A stretch of DNA of 20,557 bases, from the NCBI GenBank assembly GCA_964576705.1, contig CAZNVI010000013.1, positions 1 to 20,557 of the forward strand, in the 5' to 3' direction. Under the pieces are notes generated by a model. The model saw only the letters and a list, made by a program, of their open reading frames with translations. It was not told where the DNA came from and made no database searches. The DNA comes from CAYMDS01 sp964576705. Its GTDB lineage: Bacteria > Patescibacteriota > Microgenomatia > Levybacterales > UBA12049. The translations under genes were made by a program, and so were the position numbers. This document shows positions 1 to 8,190 of the stretch, piece by piece; position 1 is the stretch's first letter, and every line of letters begins with the position of its first letter.

Positions 1-71
1 TCACAGTCTCTGCTCCTGGAGCTGAACTCTCTGAGTCCATAGCTGTTACTAGATAGTCCTCGTATTCCCAT
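1..71 (-). CDS. Possible divergent partial gene, frame uncertain
   Basis: A minus-strand reading frame opens with ATG at 71-69 and stays open to the window edge (23 codons). A TATAAT box at 84-79 lies 7 nt before this ATG, the same leaderless arrangement seen for many genes here. A second frame, with an internal ATG at 36-34, is also open to the edge and has a more ordinary residue mix (MDSESSAPGAETV). I cannot tell which is real, or whether either is. It would be divergent to the Fic gene and share its AT-rich promoter region. Confidence 0.2.
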   Translation of the reverse strand, partial: MGIRGLSSNSYGLREFSSRSRDC

Positions 72-96
72 ATTTACAATTATATTTACTAATATA

Positions 97-125
97 TTGA
101 CAATTTTCAAATATTTGAGTATAAT
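97..125 (+). promoter_or_regulatory. Consensus sigma-70-type promoter for the Fic gene
   Basis: TTGACA at 97-102, a 17-nt spacer and TATAAT at 120-125: a perfect match to the consensus. Only 6 nt separate the -10 box from the ATG at 132, so transcription should start at or next to the A of the start codon and give a leaderless mRNA. No Shine-Dalgarno sequence is present. Confidence 0.8.
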
Positions 126-131
126 TACTTA

Positions 132-1187
132 ATGGTAGAGTTTGATCCTAAGTTCAGCTTAACTTTAGGTATTATAAATAAGCTAACCAGCATTGAGCGT
201 CTATACGGACAATTACTCGGAGAGAAATTAGTTCCTTCACTCGCCCTTAAATTATCAGAAGAAAACCAAATATTAGCTACCCATCATTCAACCAGCATCG
301 AGGGTAATCCTTTATCCCCTCGAGAGGTGACGAATGTTATTCTAAATGATCACATTCCTACGGTAAAATCAGAATTAGAAGTAAAGAATTATTTCAGTGT
401 TTTAAATACAGTCTTTATTATGGCGCGCCAGAAGACGCCTATTACGACATCACTTACAGAAAAACTTCATCATGAACTTATGAAAGATGTTGAGAAAAAG
501 GATTATGGTACATTCCGTGACGGACCGGTGTTCGTAGGTCATGCAACTAAGCTTGAGGTGGTAGTGAAACATAATCCTCCATATCATACGCGTGCGGAAA
601 TTAAAAAATCTCTTGATGAAGTATATGTATGGCTTGACGATACTTCTGATATGATTCACCCGCTTCTTAAAGCCGGAATTCTTCATCACCAATTCGCATA
701 TATTCATCCTTTTTTCGATGGAAATGGACGCTTGGCTAGGATACTCACAGCTTATTATTTATTGTTGAAGCAATACGAAGTCGTACGGTATTTTATACTG
801 GATGATTTCTACGATATGGATCGACAGACCTATTCTGATATGCTTCATAGTGCTGATGATGGAGATGAAACTGAATGGATAGAATACTTTTTAGAAGGCG
901 TAGCCTATTCCTTGCAGGCATCTCTTAGTAGAATTCAAGACTTAAAGAAAACTTCACTTGAGGAAATTACCGGTGAGAAGCGCGTACTCGTCACACCTCG
1001 CGAAGAAGAGGTTTTACAGATTATTCTCGATAAAAAAGCGATAAAAATGAAGGACATTGAAGAGTCTTTCGAGGTGACACGCCAGCAGGCCCATGCCCTT
1101 CTCTCTTCACTCGTAGATAAAGGACTTCTTCAGAAATTCGGCTCCACGAAGTCCAGTTATTATAAATTGTCTGTTAAGAGGAGTTAG
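132..1187 (+). CDS. Fic family protein with C-terminal winged helix
   Basis: Fic enzymes usually transfer AMP from ATP to a hydroxyl on a target protein and act in the cytosol. The 351-residue product has the complete Fic motif HPFFDGNGRLAR at residues 192-203, including the catalytic His192. An N-terminal inhibitory-helix motif of the S-x-x-x-E-G type lies at residues 53-58, which is typical of self-inhibited (class II) Fic proteins. Residues about 125-137 (GTFRDGPVFVGH) match the usual segment before the flap. Residues about 286-348 form a winged-helix DNA-binding domain, which suggests autoregulation or targeting to DNA. The start at 132 is fixed by the promoter 6 nt upstream. No toxin-antitoxin partner is visible; the small gene downstream is on the other strand. 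The target protein cannot be predicted. Confidence 0.9.
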   Translation: MVEFDPKFSLTLGIINKLTSIERLYGQLLGEKLVPSLALKLSEENQILATHHSTSIEGNPLSPREVTNVILNDHIPTVKSELEVKNYFSVLNTVFIMARQKTPITTSLTEKLHHELMKDVEKKDYGTFRDGPVFVGHATKLEVVVKHNPPYHTRAEIKKSLDEVYVWLDDTSDMIHPLLKAGILHHQFAYIHPFFDGNGRLARILTAYYLLLKQYEVVRYFILDDFYDMDRQTYSDMLHSADDGDETEWIEYFLEGVAYSLQASLSRIQDLKKTSLEEITGEKRVLVTPREEEVLQIILDKKAIKMKDIEESFEVTRQQAHALLSSLVDKGLLQKFGSTKSSYYKLSVKRS

Positions 1188-1217
1188 AAATAGTACTAAT
1201 TAAAAGATTAGGAGGTA

Positions 1218-1418
1218 TTATTGACTCGTTTGCTGTTGAGCTTCAAATATCATTTGCGCATGAGTATGAAGCGTCTTACGGTCAGCTCCGTCTAAAGCAG
1301 CCTCAACACCAGCTTTTACTGCTTCTGTACGTAAGGCAGTAGCTTGGTTTTCAGCTAATATTTGCTCAGCATCCCGTGTTTCTGGTTGTCTTATTAAATT
1401 TATTTCAGGATTTGCCAC
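1218..1418 (-). CDS. Small alpha-helical protein of unknown function
   Basis: The product is 66 residues, rich in Ala, Gln and Glu, with no Cys and no membrane segment. It is predicted to be soluble and mostly helical (about residues 15-60, Ala-rich). I do not recognise the family. It starts with GTG at 1418. The start is supported by a near-consensus promoter (TTGACA-17-TAAAAT) whose -10 box is only 8 nt upstream, so the mRNA would have almost no leader. The promoter lies partly inside the 3' end of gpmI, and the gene converges on the Fic gene with a 30-nt gap. The good promoter and sensible composition make a real gene likely. Confidence 0.55.
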   Translation of the reverse strand: MANPEINLIRQPETRDAEQILAENQATALRTEAVKAGVEAALDGADRKTLHTHAQMIFEAQQQTSQ

Positions 1419-1426
1419 AGGTATGA

Positions 1427-1455
1427 ATTTTAGATAAATATTTTAATCTTGTCAA
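1427..1455 (-). promoter_or_regulatory. Promoter for the 66-residue protein
   Basis: On the minus strand TTGACA (1455-1450), a 17-nt spacer (1449-1433) and TAAAAT (1432-1427). The -10 box is 8 nt before the GTG start at 1418. It sits in the gap after gpmI, so the small gene probably has its own transcript. Confidence 0.65.
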
Positions 1456-1456
1456 T

Positions 1457-2971
1457 CTACAAGAGGCTCTCGCCTGTCATCTCTGAGGGTTTAGGAAGAT
1501 TGAAAAGTTTTAAAATTGTTGGCGCGATATCTGCGAGGGAAGCACTTTCGCGCAACAATTTTATGTTTTTGTCAGTGATTATAAAAGGTACGGGATATAG
1601 GGAGTGGGCTGTAGTTGGTTGTTTATTTACCTCATCATACATATCCTCAGCATTCCCGTGGTCTGCTGTAATAAGTACTACTCCACTTTTCCCAAGCATC
1701 GCTTCAGTAACTCTTCTGATCTGCTCATCTTCAAATTTGACAGCCTTTAGCGTGGGGTCGAATTTACCCGTATGTCCTACCATATCGGCATTCGCAAAGT
1801 TTATAACTATAAATTCCGCTCCGGAATTTATACGCTCTATGGTCTTGTCAGCGATTTCAGCTGCTTTCATTTCAGGTGCATAGTCATGGGTGGGGATGTC
1901 TTTTCTACTGTCTATCATTACAAATTCTTCGTTTTCATGTTTAGTTTCTTTCCCGCCGTTGAAAAAGTAAGTGACATGGGCATATTTTTCAGTTTCCGCT
2001 ATATGAATCTGTTTTATCCCGTTTTTCGCAAGTGCCTCAGATAGTGTATTTTCGATTGAAATCGGCGGATACGCGACAATAGATGGTAAAGTTTTATCGT
2101 ATTGAGTGAGAGTAACGAAGTTAAGGTTTAATTCAAATTTTTTATCAAGAATTAATTTAGTGATTTGACGCGCCCGGTCAGGACGGAAGTTGAAAAAAAA
2201 TACTCCATCATTCTTTCCGATTGTATCTGTCTCCCCTTTCTCGCTTGATAAAATCTGCGGTGTGATGAATTCATCCCCTACTCCTTTTTCATATTGCTCT
2301 CTTATTACAGTTAGGGCGGATTTTCCTGTATGTTTTCCGCCTATTCCGTGGAATAATGCTTCATATGCTTTTTGGGTTCGATCCCAATTCTTGTCCCGAT
2401 CCATAGCGTAATATCGTCCGTTAATTGTCGCCACATGTGCATTGCCTACTTCATTTAGAACTTTTTCAAGCTCATTTACATACTTATCAGCGCTTTCAGG
2501 CGGTGTATCGCGTCCGTCTGTAAATACATGAATTAGTACTTTTTTAATTCCTTTATCTTTTGCCAGTCTCAAAAACGCGAAAAGATGATCCTGGTGGCTA
2601 TGGACTCCTCCGGGACTGACTAAGCCCATCACATGAAGATTTGATCCGTAATGTAAGACGTGTTCAAATAACTGATTAAATGATGTATTTTTTTTAAAAT
2701 TACCGTTTTCGATATCTTTATTAACTCTTACTAAATCTGTGTAAATTACCCTCCCTGAACCTATCGTCAGATGACCTATCTCGCTTGTGCCTATGGTGCC
2801 TTCGGGAAGCCCTACCGCTTCGCCACTGGCAGGGAGTGTAGTATGGGGATAATTATCCCAAAGATAGTTCATATACTCGGGATTAGCCTCAGATATTGCG
2901 TTATGTTTGTTATTAGGTCTTACTCCCCAGCCATCGAGGATTATGAGAAGGATTTGTTTAGCGGAATTCAT
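1457..2971 (-). CDS. gpmI: 2,3-bisphosphoglycerate-independent phosphoglycerate mutase
   Basis: Interconverts 3-phosphoglycerate and 2-phosphoglycerate in lower glycolysis using two metal ions and a phosphoserine intermediate. From the ATG at 2971 the product is 504 residues, close to the usual length of about 510. The N-terminal metal motif LDGWG is at residues 12-16. The catalytic serine lies in GTSEIGHLTIGSGR (Ser63). Other family motifs include HSHQDHL, FTDGRDTPP, NADMVGHTGKFD and the C-terminal ADHGNAEDM, which carries metal ligands. An in-frame TTG at 3013 would add 14 residues, but it abuts a purine-rich stretch too closely and the ATG matches the family start better. It lies downstream of eno on the same strand, so product and substrate are handled by neighbouring genes. 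Confidence 0.95.
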   Translation of the reverse strand: MNSAKQILLIILDGWGVRPNNKHNAISEANPEYMNYLWDNYPHTTLPASGEAVGLPEGTIGTSEIGHLTIGSGRVIYTDLVRVNKDIENGNFKKNTSFNQLFEHVLHYGSNLHVMGLVSPGGVHSHQDHLFAFLRLAKDKGIKKVLIHVFTDGRDTPPESADKYVNELEKVLNEVGNAHVATINGRYYAMDRDKNWDRTQKAYEALFHGIGGKHTGKSALTVIREQYEKGVGDEFITPQILSSEKGETDTIGKNDGVFFFNFRPDRARQITKLILDKKFELNLNFVTLTQYDKTLPSIVAYPPISIENTLSEALAKNGIKQIHIAETEKYAHVTYFFNGGKETKHENEEFVMIDSRKDIPTHDYAPEMKAAEIADKTIERINSGAEFIVINFANADMVGHTGKFDPTLKAVKFEDEQIRRVTEAMLGKSGVVLITADHGNAEDMYDEVNKQPTTAHSLYPVPFIITDKNIKLLRESASLADIAPTILKLFNLPKPSEMTGESLL

Positions 2972-3124
2972 AAAATTTAATGATTCAGGAAGTTTATTGT
3001 TCGAGTTTATCAACCCTCCTTCGTTAAGGCTTCGGAAGGGCGATGGAACTTATAACTTCCTTGGCTCTCGTAGCCTTGGCGTAGTTGGCTCGACTCGCTA
3101 CGCTAGCTCGAAGAATAAATTAGA
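2972..3124 (-). repeat. GC-rich palindromic spacer between eno and gpmI
   Basis: The eno-gpmI spacer of about 150 nt is unusually rich in short inverted sequences: CCTTC/GAAGG arms within 3014-3040, a near-palindrome GGAACTTATAACTTCC at 3045-3060, and repeated TAGC/CGTAG/CTCG words at about 3066-3115. It has no T-run, so it does not look like a simple terminator. It may be an mRNA-stabilising or processing element inside the operon, or a degenerate dispersed repeat. Confidence 0.35.
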
Positions 3125-4420
3125 TTATTGTTTATTGAATATCCCTTTGCCGATATATTGGGCTTTTTCGCCTAACTCCTCCTCTATCCTAAGAAGTTCA
3201 TTATATTTTCCCACTCTATCAGTACGGGAAAGTGAGCCGGTTTTTATTTGTCCAGATGATAATGCAACTGATAAGTGTGAAATAGTTACGTCCTCTGTTT
3301 CCCCAGATCTGTGAGATATTACTGTAGTCCATTTTGAACTTTGTGCCAGTTGTACTGCATTTATAGATTCAGTGAGAGTTCCTATCTGGTTTACTTTTAC
3401 CAGAATTGAATTTGCTGCTTTTTCTTTAATCCCCCGGGTAAGAAATTGCGGATTTGTTACCAGTAAATCATCTCCTACTATTTGCACTTTCCCGCCTAAT
3501 GTTGTTGTCAACTTAGTCCAAGTCTCCCAATCTTCCTGATTTAGAGGATCTTCGATCGAAACAATCGGATATTTGCTCACAAGATCTGTCCAGTATGAGA
3601 TCATTTCATCAGAAGTTAATTCTTTATTCTCGCTTTTTAGATGATATTTACCATTTGAGAAAAATTCAGATGCAGCTGCGTCTACCGCAAAAACTACATC
3701 TTTTCCCGGAGTGTAACCTGCCTTAGAAATGGCTTGTGTGAGAAGATCAAATGCTTCAGAATTTCCGCTTTTAAGTACGGGGGCATATCCTCCTTCATCA
3801 CCGACTGAAGTGGGATACCCATTTTCTTTTAGAACTTTTGCAAGCGCATGAAATACCTCAGCTCCGATTTGCAAAGCAGAAGAAAATTTTTCAGCGCCTA
3901 CAGGCATAATCATAAATTCCTGAATGTCAGCACCCCATCCCCCATGTTTACCACCGTTTATAACATTCATCATGGGAAGAGGAAGTAAATATTTATCGTC
4001 GAATTTTTGGGAAAGACTCGCAAGATATGCGTAATAAGGCTTGCCTTGAGTACTTGATGCTGCACGGGCACATGCCAGAGATACGGCAAGAATAGCGTTT
4101 GCGCCAAGACGGCCTTTATTCGGTAATCCGTCAAGGTCGATAATCTTCTGATCAATTCCTTTTTGATCGAATACATCCATGCCGGTTACAGCTTTTGAAA
4201 TCTCCATATTGACATTATTTACTGCTTTAAGGACACTTTTTCCTCCGTAAATTTTTGGGTCATTGTCGCGAAGTTCTACTGCTTCATGAATACCTGTGGA
4301 TGCACCGGAAGGAACCGAGGCTCTTCCCATCAAGCCATTCTCAAGATGCACATCAGCTTCTATTGTAGGATTACCGCGGGAATCGAGAATCTGGCGGGCG
4401 TGAATGTTTGTTATATTCAT
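3125..4420 (-). CDS. eno: Enolase (phosphopyruvate hydratase)
   Basis: Converts 2-phosphoglycerate to phosphoenolpyruvate in the cytosol; Mg-dependent and usually octameric or dimeric in bacteria. The product is 431 residues, the normal family length. The N-terminus (ARQILDSRGNPTIEADV) is diagnostic. Other motifs are SVGDEGGYAP (catalytic Glu region), SIEDPLNQEDW and QIVGDDLL (metal-binding acidic residues), LVKVNQIGTLTE (catalytic Lys), SHRSGETED and the C-terminal KYNELLRIEEEL. It is first in a probable eno-gpmI operon. A promoter about 55 nt upstream gives it one of the longer leaders in the window, yet no clear Shine-Dalgarno sequence is seen. Confidence 0.97.
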   Translation of the reverse strand: MNITNIHARQILDSRGNPTIEADVHLENGLMGRASVPSGASTGIHEAVELRDNDPKIYGGKSVLKAVNNVNMEISKAVTGMDVFDQKGIDQKIIDLDGLPNKGRLGANAILAVSLACARAASSTQGKPYYAYLASLSQKFDDKYLLPLPMMNVINGGKHGGWGADIQEFMIMPVGAEKFSSALQIGAEVFHALAKVLKENGYPTSVGDEGGYAPVLKSGNSEAFDLLTQAISKAGYTPGKDVVFAVDAAASEFFSNGKYHLKSENKELTSDEMISYWTDLVSKYPIVSIEDPLNQEDWETWTKLTTTLGGKVQIVGDDLLVTNPQFLTRGIKEKAANSILVKVNQIGTLTESINAVQLAQSSKWTTVISHRSGETEDVTISHLSVALSSGQIKTGSLSRTDRVGKYNELLRIEEELGEKAQYIGKGIFNKQ

Positions 4421-4476
4421 ATAATAATGACTTTCATTGATCTTAATCGGATTTACACGGGATCAGAACATATACG

Positions 4477-4505
4477 ATTATAGCGAATAATTTTTAATCA
4501 GACAA
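4477..4505 (-). promoter_or_regulatory. Promoter of the eno-gpmI operon
   Basis: Minus strand TTGTCT (4505-4500), 17-nt spacer, perfect TATAAT (4482-4477). The predicted start of transcription is about 50 nt before the eno ATG. It lies back to back with the -10 box of the divergent CapA-family gene (TATAAT at 4531-4536). Confidence 0.65.
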
Positions 4506-4545
4506 GTAAGTATTCTAGTTGCATATAAAGTATAATTAATTTTAA

Positions 4546-5667
4546 ATGAAGAAGAAATTTGTTTTATTTGTTTGTGGTCTTCTTATTTTGGCGCTTACCG
4601 CTGTCGTTATTTCCTTCTCCCCAAAGTTCTGGTTTTTAACAAAGCTTATCTTTAAACCTCAGTCTAATCCAGTTTTAATAGAAAAAGGAAAGGTTTTAGA
4701 GGATGATTTAATTGAATTGCCTAGTCCTAGTTTAGAGACAATTTTTTATGATAACCATTCATGGATCGCGACTTTATCAGCTGACAAGATTACAAAAATT
4801 TTAGTAACCGGAGATGTACTTCCTGCCAGATCTGTGAATTCACGCGTCGTGGCGAAGAATAATCCTCTATGGCCATATGAAAAAGTAACCGGTTTTATAA
4901 ATAAGCTTAATGCTGATATTACTTTTATAAATTTGGAAACACCGCTTTTAGATGATTGTCCTGTAACTGAAGTAGGTATGATATTTTGTGGAACATCACG
5001 AAATATTGAAGGATTGAAAGCTATCGGTGCGGATGTGGTAAGTGTAGCGAATAACCATACTGGTAATCATGGAGTTGAGGGTTTTATGGAAACCTTAAAT
5101 CATTTAGATAACGCCGGTATGATACCTGTTGGAGCTGGAAAACCTGTTTATAAAAATATCAAAGGAATAAATCTTGCATTTCTTGGATTTAATGATATTG
5201 AAAAGAATACAGTTGGGATGGATTTGGCAGAAGAAAAATTAATATCAGCACAAATAAAAGAAGCGAAGACTAAATCTGATGTTGTAATCGTAATGCATCA
5301 TTGGGGAACCGAATATATGTCACAGCCTGATGAAAGACAGAGATATCTCGCACATTTCACGATAGATCAGGGTGCTGATTTAGTAGTCAGCAACCATCCC
5401 CATTGGATTCAGCCGGTAGAAATTTATAAAAATAAATTAATTATGTATGCACACGGAAATTTCATATTCGACCAAATGTGGTCTGAGAAAACTCGTGAAG
5501 GGGTATTGGGTTTATATACCTTTTATGAAAAAGATCTCATAGATGTAGAATTCTTTCCTTTAAAAATTTTTGACTACGGTCAAGCCTTGTTTTTAGAGGG
5601 TAGTGAAAAGCAAAAAGTGGTAAGTGAAATGAAAAAAGAAAGTTATTTACTCCAGTCGGGTTTGTAA
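4546..5667 (+). CDS. CapA-family metallophosphatase-like protein, membrane-anchored
   Basis: The 373-residue product has an N-terminal membrane segment (about residues 5-24) and then a CapA (poly-gamma-glutamate synthesis) domain exposed outside the cell. Metal-binding motifs are in family order: TGDVLPARS (Asp90), INLETPL (Glu131), VANNHTGNHG (Asn170, His171), VMHHWG (His251/252), SNHPHW (His284/286) and YAHGNFIFDQ (His303). Members of this family are linked to capsule or polyglutamate export and to surface polymer turnover. No other cap/pgs genes are nearby, so the substrate is unknown. TATAAT at 4531-4536 is 9 nt from the ATG, suggesting a nearly leaderless mRNA. The 3' end overlaps the convergent rarA gene by 25 nt. 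Confidence 0.85.
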   Translation: MKKKFVLFVCGLLILALTAVVISFSPKFWFLTKLIFKPQSNPVLIEKGKVLEDDLIELPSPSLETIFYDNHSWIATLSADKITKILVTGDVLPARSVNSRVVAKNNPLWPYEKVTGFINKLNADITFINLETPLLDDCPVTEVGMIFCGTSRNIEGLKAIGADVVSVANNHTGNHGVEGFMETLNHLDNAGMIPVGAGKPVYKNIKGINLAFLGFNDIEKNTVGMDLAEEKLISAQIKEAKTKSDVVIVMHHWGTEYMSQPDERQRYLAHFTIDQGADLVVSNHPHWIQPVEIYKNKLIMYAHGNFIFDQMWSEKTREGVLGLYTFYEKDLIDVEFFPLKIFDYGQALFLEGSEKQKVVSEMKKESYLLQSGL

Positions 5668-6851
5668 TATTTTCTCCCGCGTAAGTTTTCAGGTAAATAT
5701 TCCTGCTTAGTCTTTTCTCCGGTTAGTCTTTCTGTTTGCCAGGGATAGCGGTCATGTCCCTTGCCATAACCGAACTTTTTCATAACTTTATTTGAAGGGT
5801 TACGCAGATGAAGCGGTACTGGTTCTAATCTTTCAGTATCTATATCCGCTAAAGCATTATAAATTCCTTCAGTCGATGCTATAGATTTTTTGGCATTTGC
5901 TAAATATGTGGCAGTTTGTGAAAGGATGAGAGTAGATTCCGGCATGCCGATGAGATGCACTGCCTGCATGCAAGATGTAGCGAGTACGAGTGCGGTTGGT
6001 TGTGCGTTTCCGATGTCTTCTGCAGCGAAAATCAGCATTCTTCTGGCTATAAATAATGGATCCTCTCCTGCTTTTATCATTCTTGCCAAATAATGTAATG
6101 TAGCATCAGCGTCAGATCCCCTCATAGATTTAATGAAGGCTGAGATGGTGTCGTAATGCCAGTCACCCTTTTTATCGTAATAAATAGCTTTCTGTTGAAT
6201 TGCCTCTTCTGCCGTTTTTACGTCAATAGTTTTACTAATTGATGCAGCAAGTTCTATGGCATTTATCAAAGTCCGTCCGTCACCATTTGATGATTTAATA
6301 AAATGCTTAATTGCTTCGCTCCTCCATTTATTTTTAGGAAAAAGTTTTATCGCACGGTTAGCAATAGTTTCAAGGTGCGCTTCCGTTAACTGATAAAAGA
6401 TATAGACTTGGGCTCTTGAGATCAATGGCGCATTCACACGGAATCCGGGATTTTCAGTAGTCGCACCAATTAGAACTATCGTACCGTTTTCTACATGAGG
6501 TAAGAACCCATCCTGTTGGGATTTATTAAATCTATGAATTTCATCTACGAATAATATAGTTTTTTTATTACTGTCTTCTTTTTCTTTTTTCGCTTCTTTT
6601 ATAACTCTCCGGACATCTTCAACGCCACTAGTAACTGCTGAGAAAAATACGAAATTTGCGTCGGAATTTTCTGCTATTACATGTGCAAGTGTAGTTTTGC
6701 CGACACCCGGTGGTCCCCAGAAAATCATAGACGTGATATTCCCAGTTTCGATCATTCGACGGATCGGTTTATTTTTTCCCACCAAATGTTCTTGGCCGAC
6801 GAAGTCTTCTAAATTTTTCGGGCGAAGTTTATCTGCAAGAGGTGCATCCAT
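5643..6851 (-). CDS. rarA: Replication-associated recombination protein A (AAA+ ATPase)
   Basis: RarA/MgsA is a clamp-loader-like ATPase that acts at stalled replication forks. The 402-residue product has Walker A GPPGVGKT (residues 46-53), Walker B ILFVDEIH (Asp103, Glu104), sensor 1 IGATTENP (128-135) and a candidate arginine finger in LISRAQ (Arg146). The C-terminal half has the family's tetramerisation region with SDADATLHYLARMI and GYGKGHDRYPWQ. The length is slightly below the usual 430-450 but all core motifs are present. TATAAT at 6868-6863, 11 nt before the ATG, indicates a very short leader right at the scaffold gap. It probably follows nth on the same strand. Confidence 0.93.
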   Translation of the reverse strand: MDAPLADKLRPKNLEDFVGQEHLVGKNKPIRRMIETGNITSMIFWGPPGVGKTTLAHVIAENSDANFVFFSAVTSGVEDVRRVIKEAKKEKEDSNKKTILFVDEIHRFNKSQQDGFLPHVENGTIVLIGATTENPGFRVNAPLISRAQVYIFYQLTEAHLETIANRAIKLFPKNKWRSEAIKHFIKSSNGDGRTLINAIELAASISKTIDVKTAEEAIQQKAIYYDKKGDWHYDTISAFIKSMRGSDADATLHYLARMIKAGEDPLFIARRMLIFAAEDIGNAQPTALVLATSCMQAVHLIGMPESTLILSQTATYLANAKKSIASTEGIYNALADIDTERLEPVPLHLRNPSNKVMKKFGYGKGHDRYPWQTERLTGEKTKQEYLPENLRGRKYYKPDWSK

Positions 6852-6869
6852 ATTTTGAAGATATTATAC

Positions 6870-6969
6870 NNNNNNNNNNNNNNNNNNNNNNNNNNNNNNN
6901 NNNNNNNNNNNNNNNNNNNNNNNNNNNNNNNNNNNNNNNNNNNNNNNNNNNNNNNNNNNNNNNNNNNNN
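6870..6969. other. Scaffold gap of 100 N
   Basis: A run of exactly 100 N marks a join between two contigs of unknown true distance. It removes the 3' end of nth. Adjacency of nth and rarA rests on the scaffolding and not on sequence. Confidence 0.99.
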
Positions 6970-7557
6970 GCATTTGTGTGGGCGTGCGGGGCAGAATTCG
7001 CGTCCGAAGAGAATCAGTAAATGCGAGAAATCGATCCACTTGTCTTTCGGAACGATTTCCATTAAATCAAGCTCTATTTTCACTGGATCTGTTTTATCTG
7101 TTAATCCCAATTTCCTACTAAGCCTCATTACATGGGTATCCACCGCTATGCCTTCTGCTTTATGGAATGCGTTTCCGAGGACGACATTTGCAGTTTTTCT
7201 CGCGACTCCAGGAAGTGCATCCAAATCTTCCATATTATCAGGGACTAATCCTCCATGTTTTTCTACAATTATTTTTGAAGTTGTGATTATGGCCTTCGCT
7301 TTATTTCTGTGGAAATTGACCTTATTTATCATACTATCTAACTCTTCGTAATCTGCTGATGAATAATCTTTCGAGGTTTTATATTTGGTAAACAGTGCGG
7401 GAGTTATGAGATTAACCAGCTTATCAGTAGTTTGAGCGGAAAGCATAGTAGCAATAAGTAGCTCCAAAGGTGTCGTAAAATTAAGAGCGGTTTTGGGATC
7501 CGGATAATAGCCCGATAATTTTTGAATGATTCCTGAAACCTTAGTTTTTTTATCCAT
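6970..7557 (-). CDS. nth: Endonuclease III, 3' end lost in scaffold gap
   Basis: Base-excision repair DNA glycosylase/AP lyase for oxidised pyrimidines. The visible 196 residues, from the ATG at 7557, contain the helix-hairpin-helix with the catalytic lysine (LPGVARKTANVVL, Lys121) and the catalytic aspartate (AVDTHV, Asp140). The first two of the four iron-sulphur cysteines are present (Cys189 and Cys196, spaced C-x6-C). The remaining C-x2-C-x5-C part falls in the N run, so the gene is interrupted by assembly and not by mutation. TATAAT at 7569-7564 lies 6 nt before the ATG, another leaderless arrangement, which supports this start over an in-frame ATG five codons upstream. Confidence 0.93.
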
Positions 7558-7588
7558 AATTTGATTATACAATACGTGTTAGTCAATT

Positions 7589-7643
7589 AAAGCTAAGCTT
7601 TGATTTTAAAAGTTTAAACCTTTAGGCATTGAAGCTATAGCTT
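7589..7643. repeat. Cluster of short palindromes between nth and the coiled-coil gene
   Basis: Four palindromes occur within 55 bp: AAAGCTAAGCTTT (7589-7601), TTTTAAAA (7604-7611), GTTTAAAC (7612-7619) and AAGCTATAGCTT (7632-7643). No T-run follows, so a terminator is not supported. A binding site for a dimeric regulator of the divergent genes is possible but unproven. Confidence 0.3.
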
Positions 7644-7736
7644 GTGCTACCCGTGCTACTGGTGATACTTATGGTGCTTTTTATTAACTTCCCTCTTGAT
7701 TTCTATAAAAGCATTGTTTTATAGTATTATTCGTAT

Positions 7737-8189
7737 ATGGATGATCAGAGTACACCTGTAGAAGCAGAGATAGTTGAAGAAGCTTCAAGTAGTGATAGTC
7801 AAGCGACTGTTTTATTAAGTCTTGAAGAAATGATTAAGAAATATATCTCAAGGTTAGATCAACTGAAAATTGAAGTAAAGAAGCAGCGGGAAATGTATGA
7901 TGATTCGTTTTTAAATAATCCTACCTATATTGAGAATACGGAAAAAGCGAAAGCTGCTGCTAAAGACCTGCAGGTTACGAAGAAAAATATAGCCTCTCAG
8001 CCGGCAGTTATCCAAGTATCATTGAAGTTAAAGTCAATGCGCGATGAGGCAAAAGAAATAGAGCAATCATTATCGGATTACCTTCAAGAGTTCCAAAGAT
8101 TATCTGGTGCGAATGAAATAGAAGGCGAAGATGGAAAAATAAGAGATATAGTAAATACCGCAAAGCTCGTCATCCGCTCCGCCAAGTAA
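7737..8189 (+). CDS. Conserved-looking coiled-coil protein, unknown function
   Basis: The product is 150 residues, acidic at the N-terminus and then Lys/Glu/Gln-rich with heptad-like spacing over about residues 28-60 and 75-125, so a long helical hairpin or coiled coil is likely. It has no Cys, signal peptide or membrane segment, which points to the cytosol. I do not recognise the family. TATTAT at 7725-7730 is 6 nt before the ATG, consistent with a leaderless start. The next gene begins 1 nt after its stop codon, so the two form an operon and are probably translationally coupled. Confidence 0.7.
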   Translation: MDDQSTPVEAEIVEEASSSDSQATVLLSLEEMIKKYISRLDQLKIEVKKQREMYDDSFLNNPTYIENTEKAKAAAKDLQVTKKNIASQPAVIQVSLKLKSMRDEAKEIEQSLSDYLQEFQRLSGANEIEGEDGKIRDIVNTAKLVIRSAK

Positions 8190-8190
8190 T

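Noticed and set aside
1..71. tmRNA or tRNA fragment at the window start
   Set aside because: No acceptor stem, T-loop or CCA pattern could be found, so it was left as a possible partial gene.
2972..3013. TTG start at 3013 for gpmI
   Set aside because: The purine-rich GGAGGG directly abuts the TTG, leaving no normal spacing, and the added residues are not typical of the family. The ATG at 2971 gives the usual length.
6809..7351. Frames that run through the N gap
   Set aside because: They are continued only by unknown residues and oppose or overlap rarA and nth.
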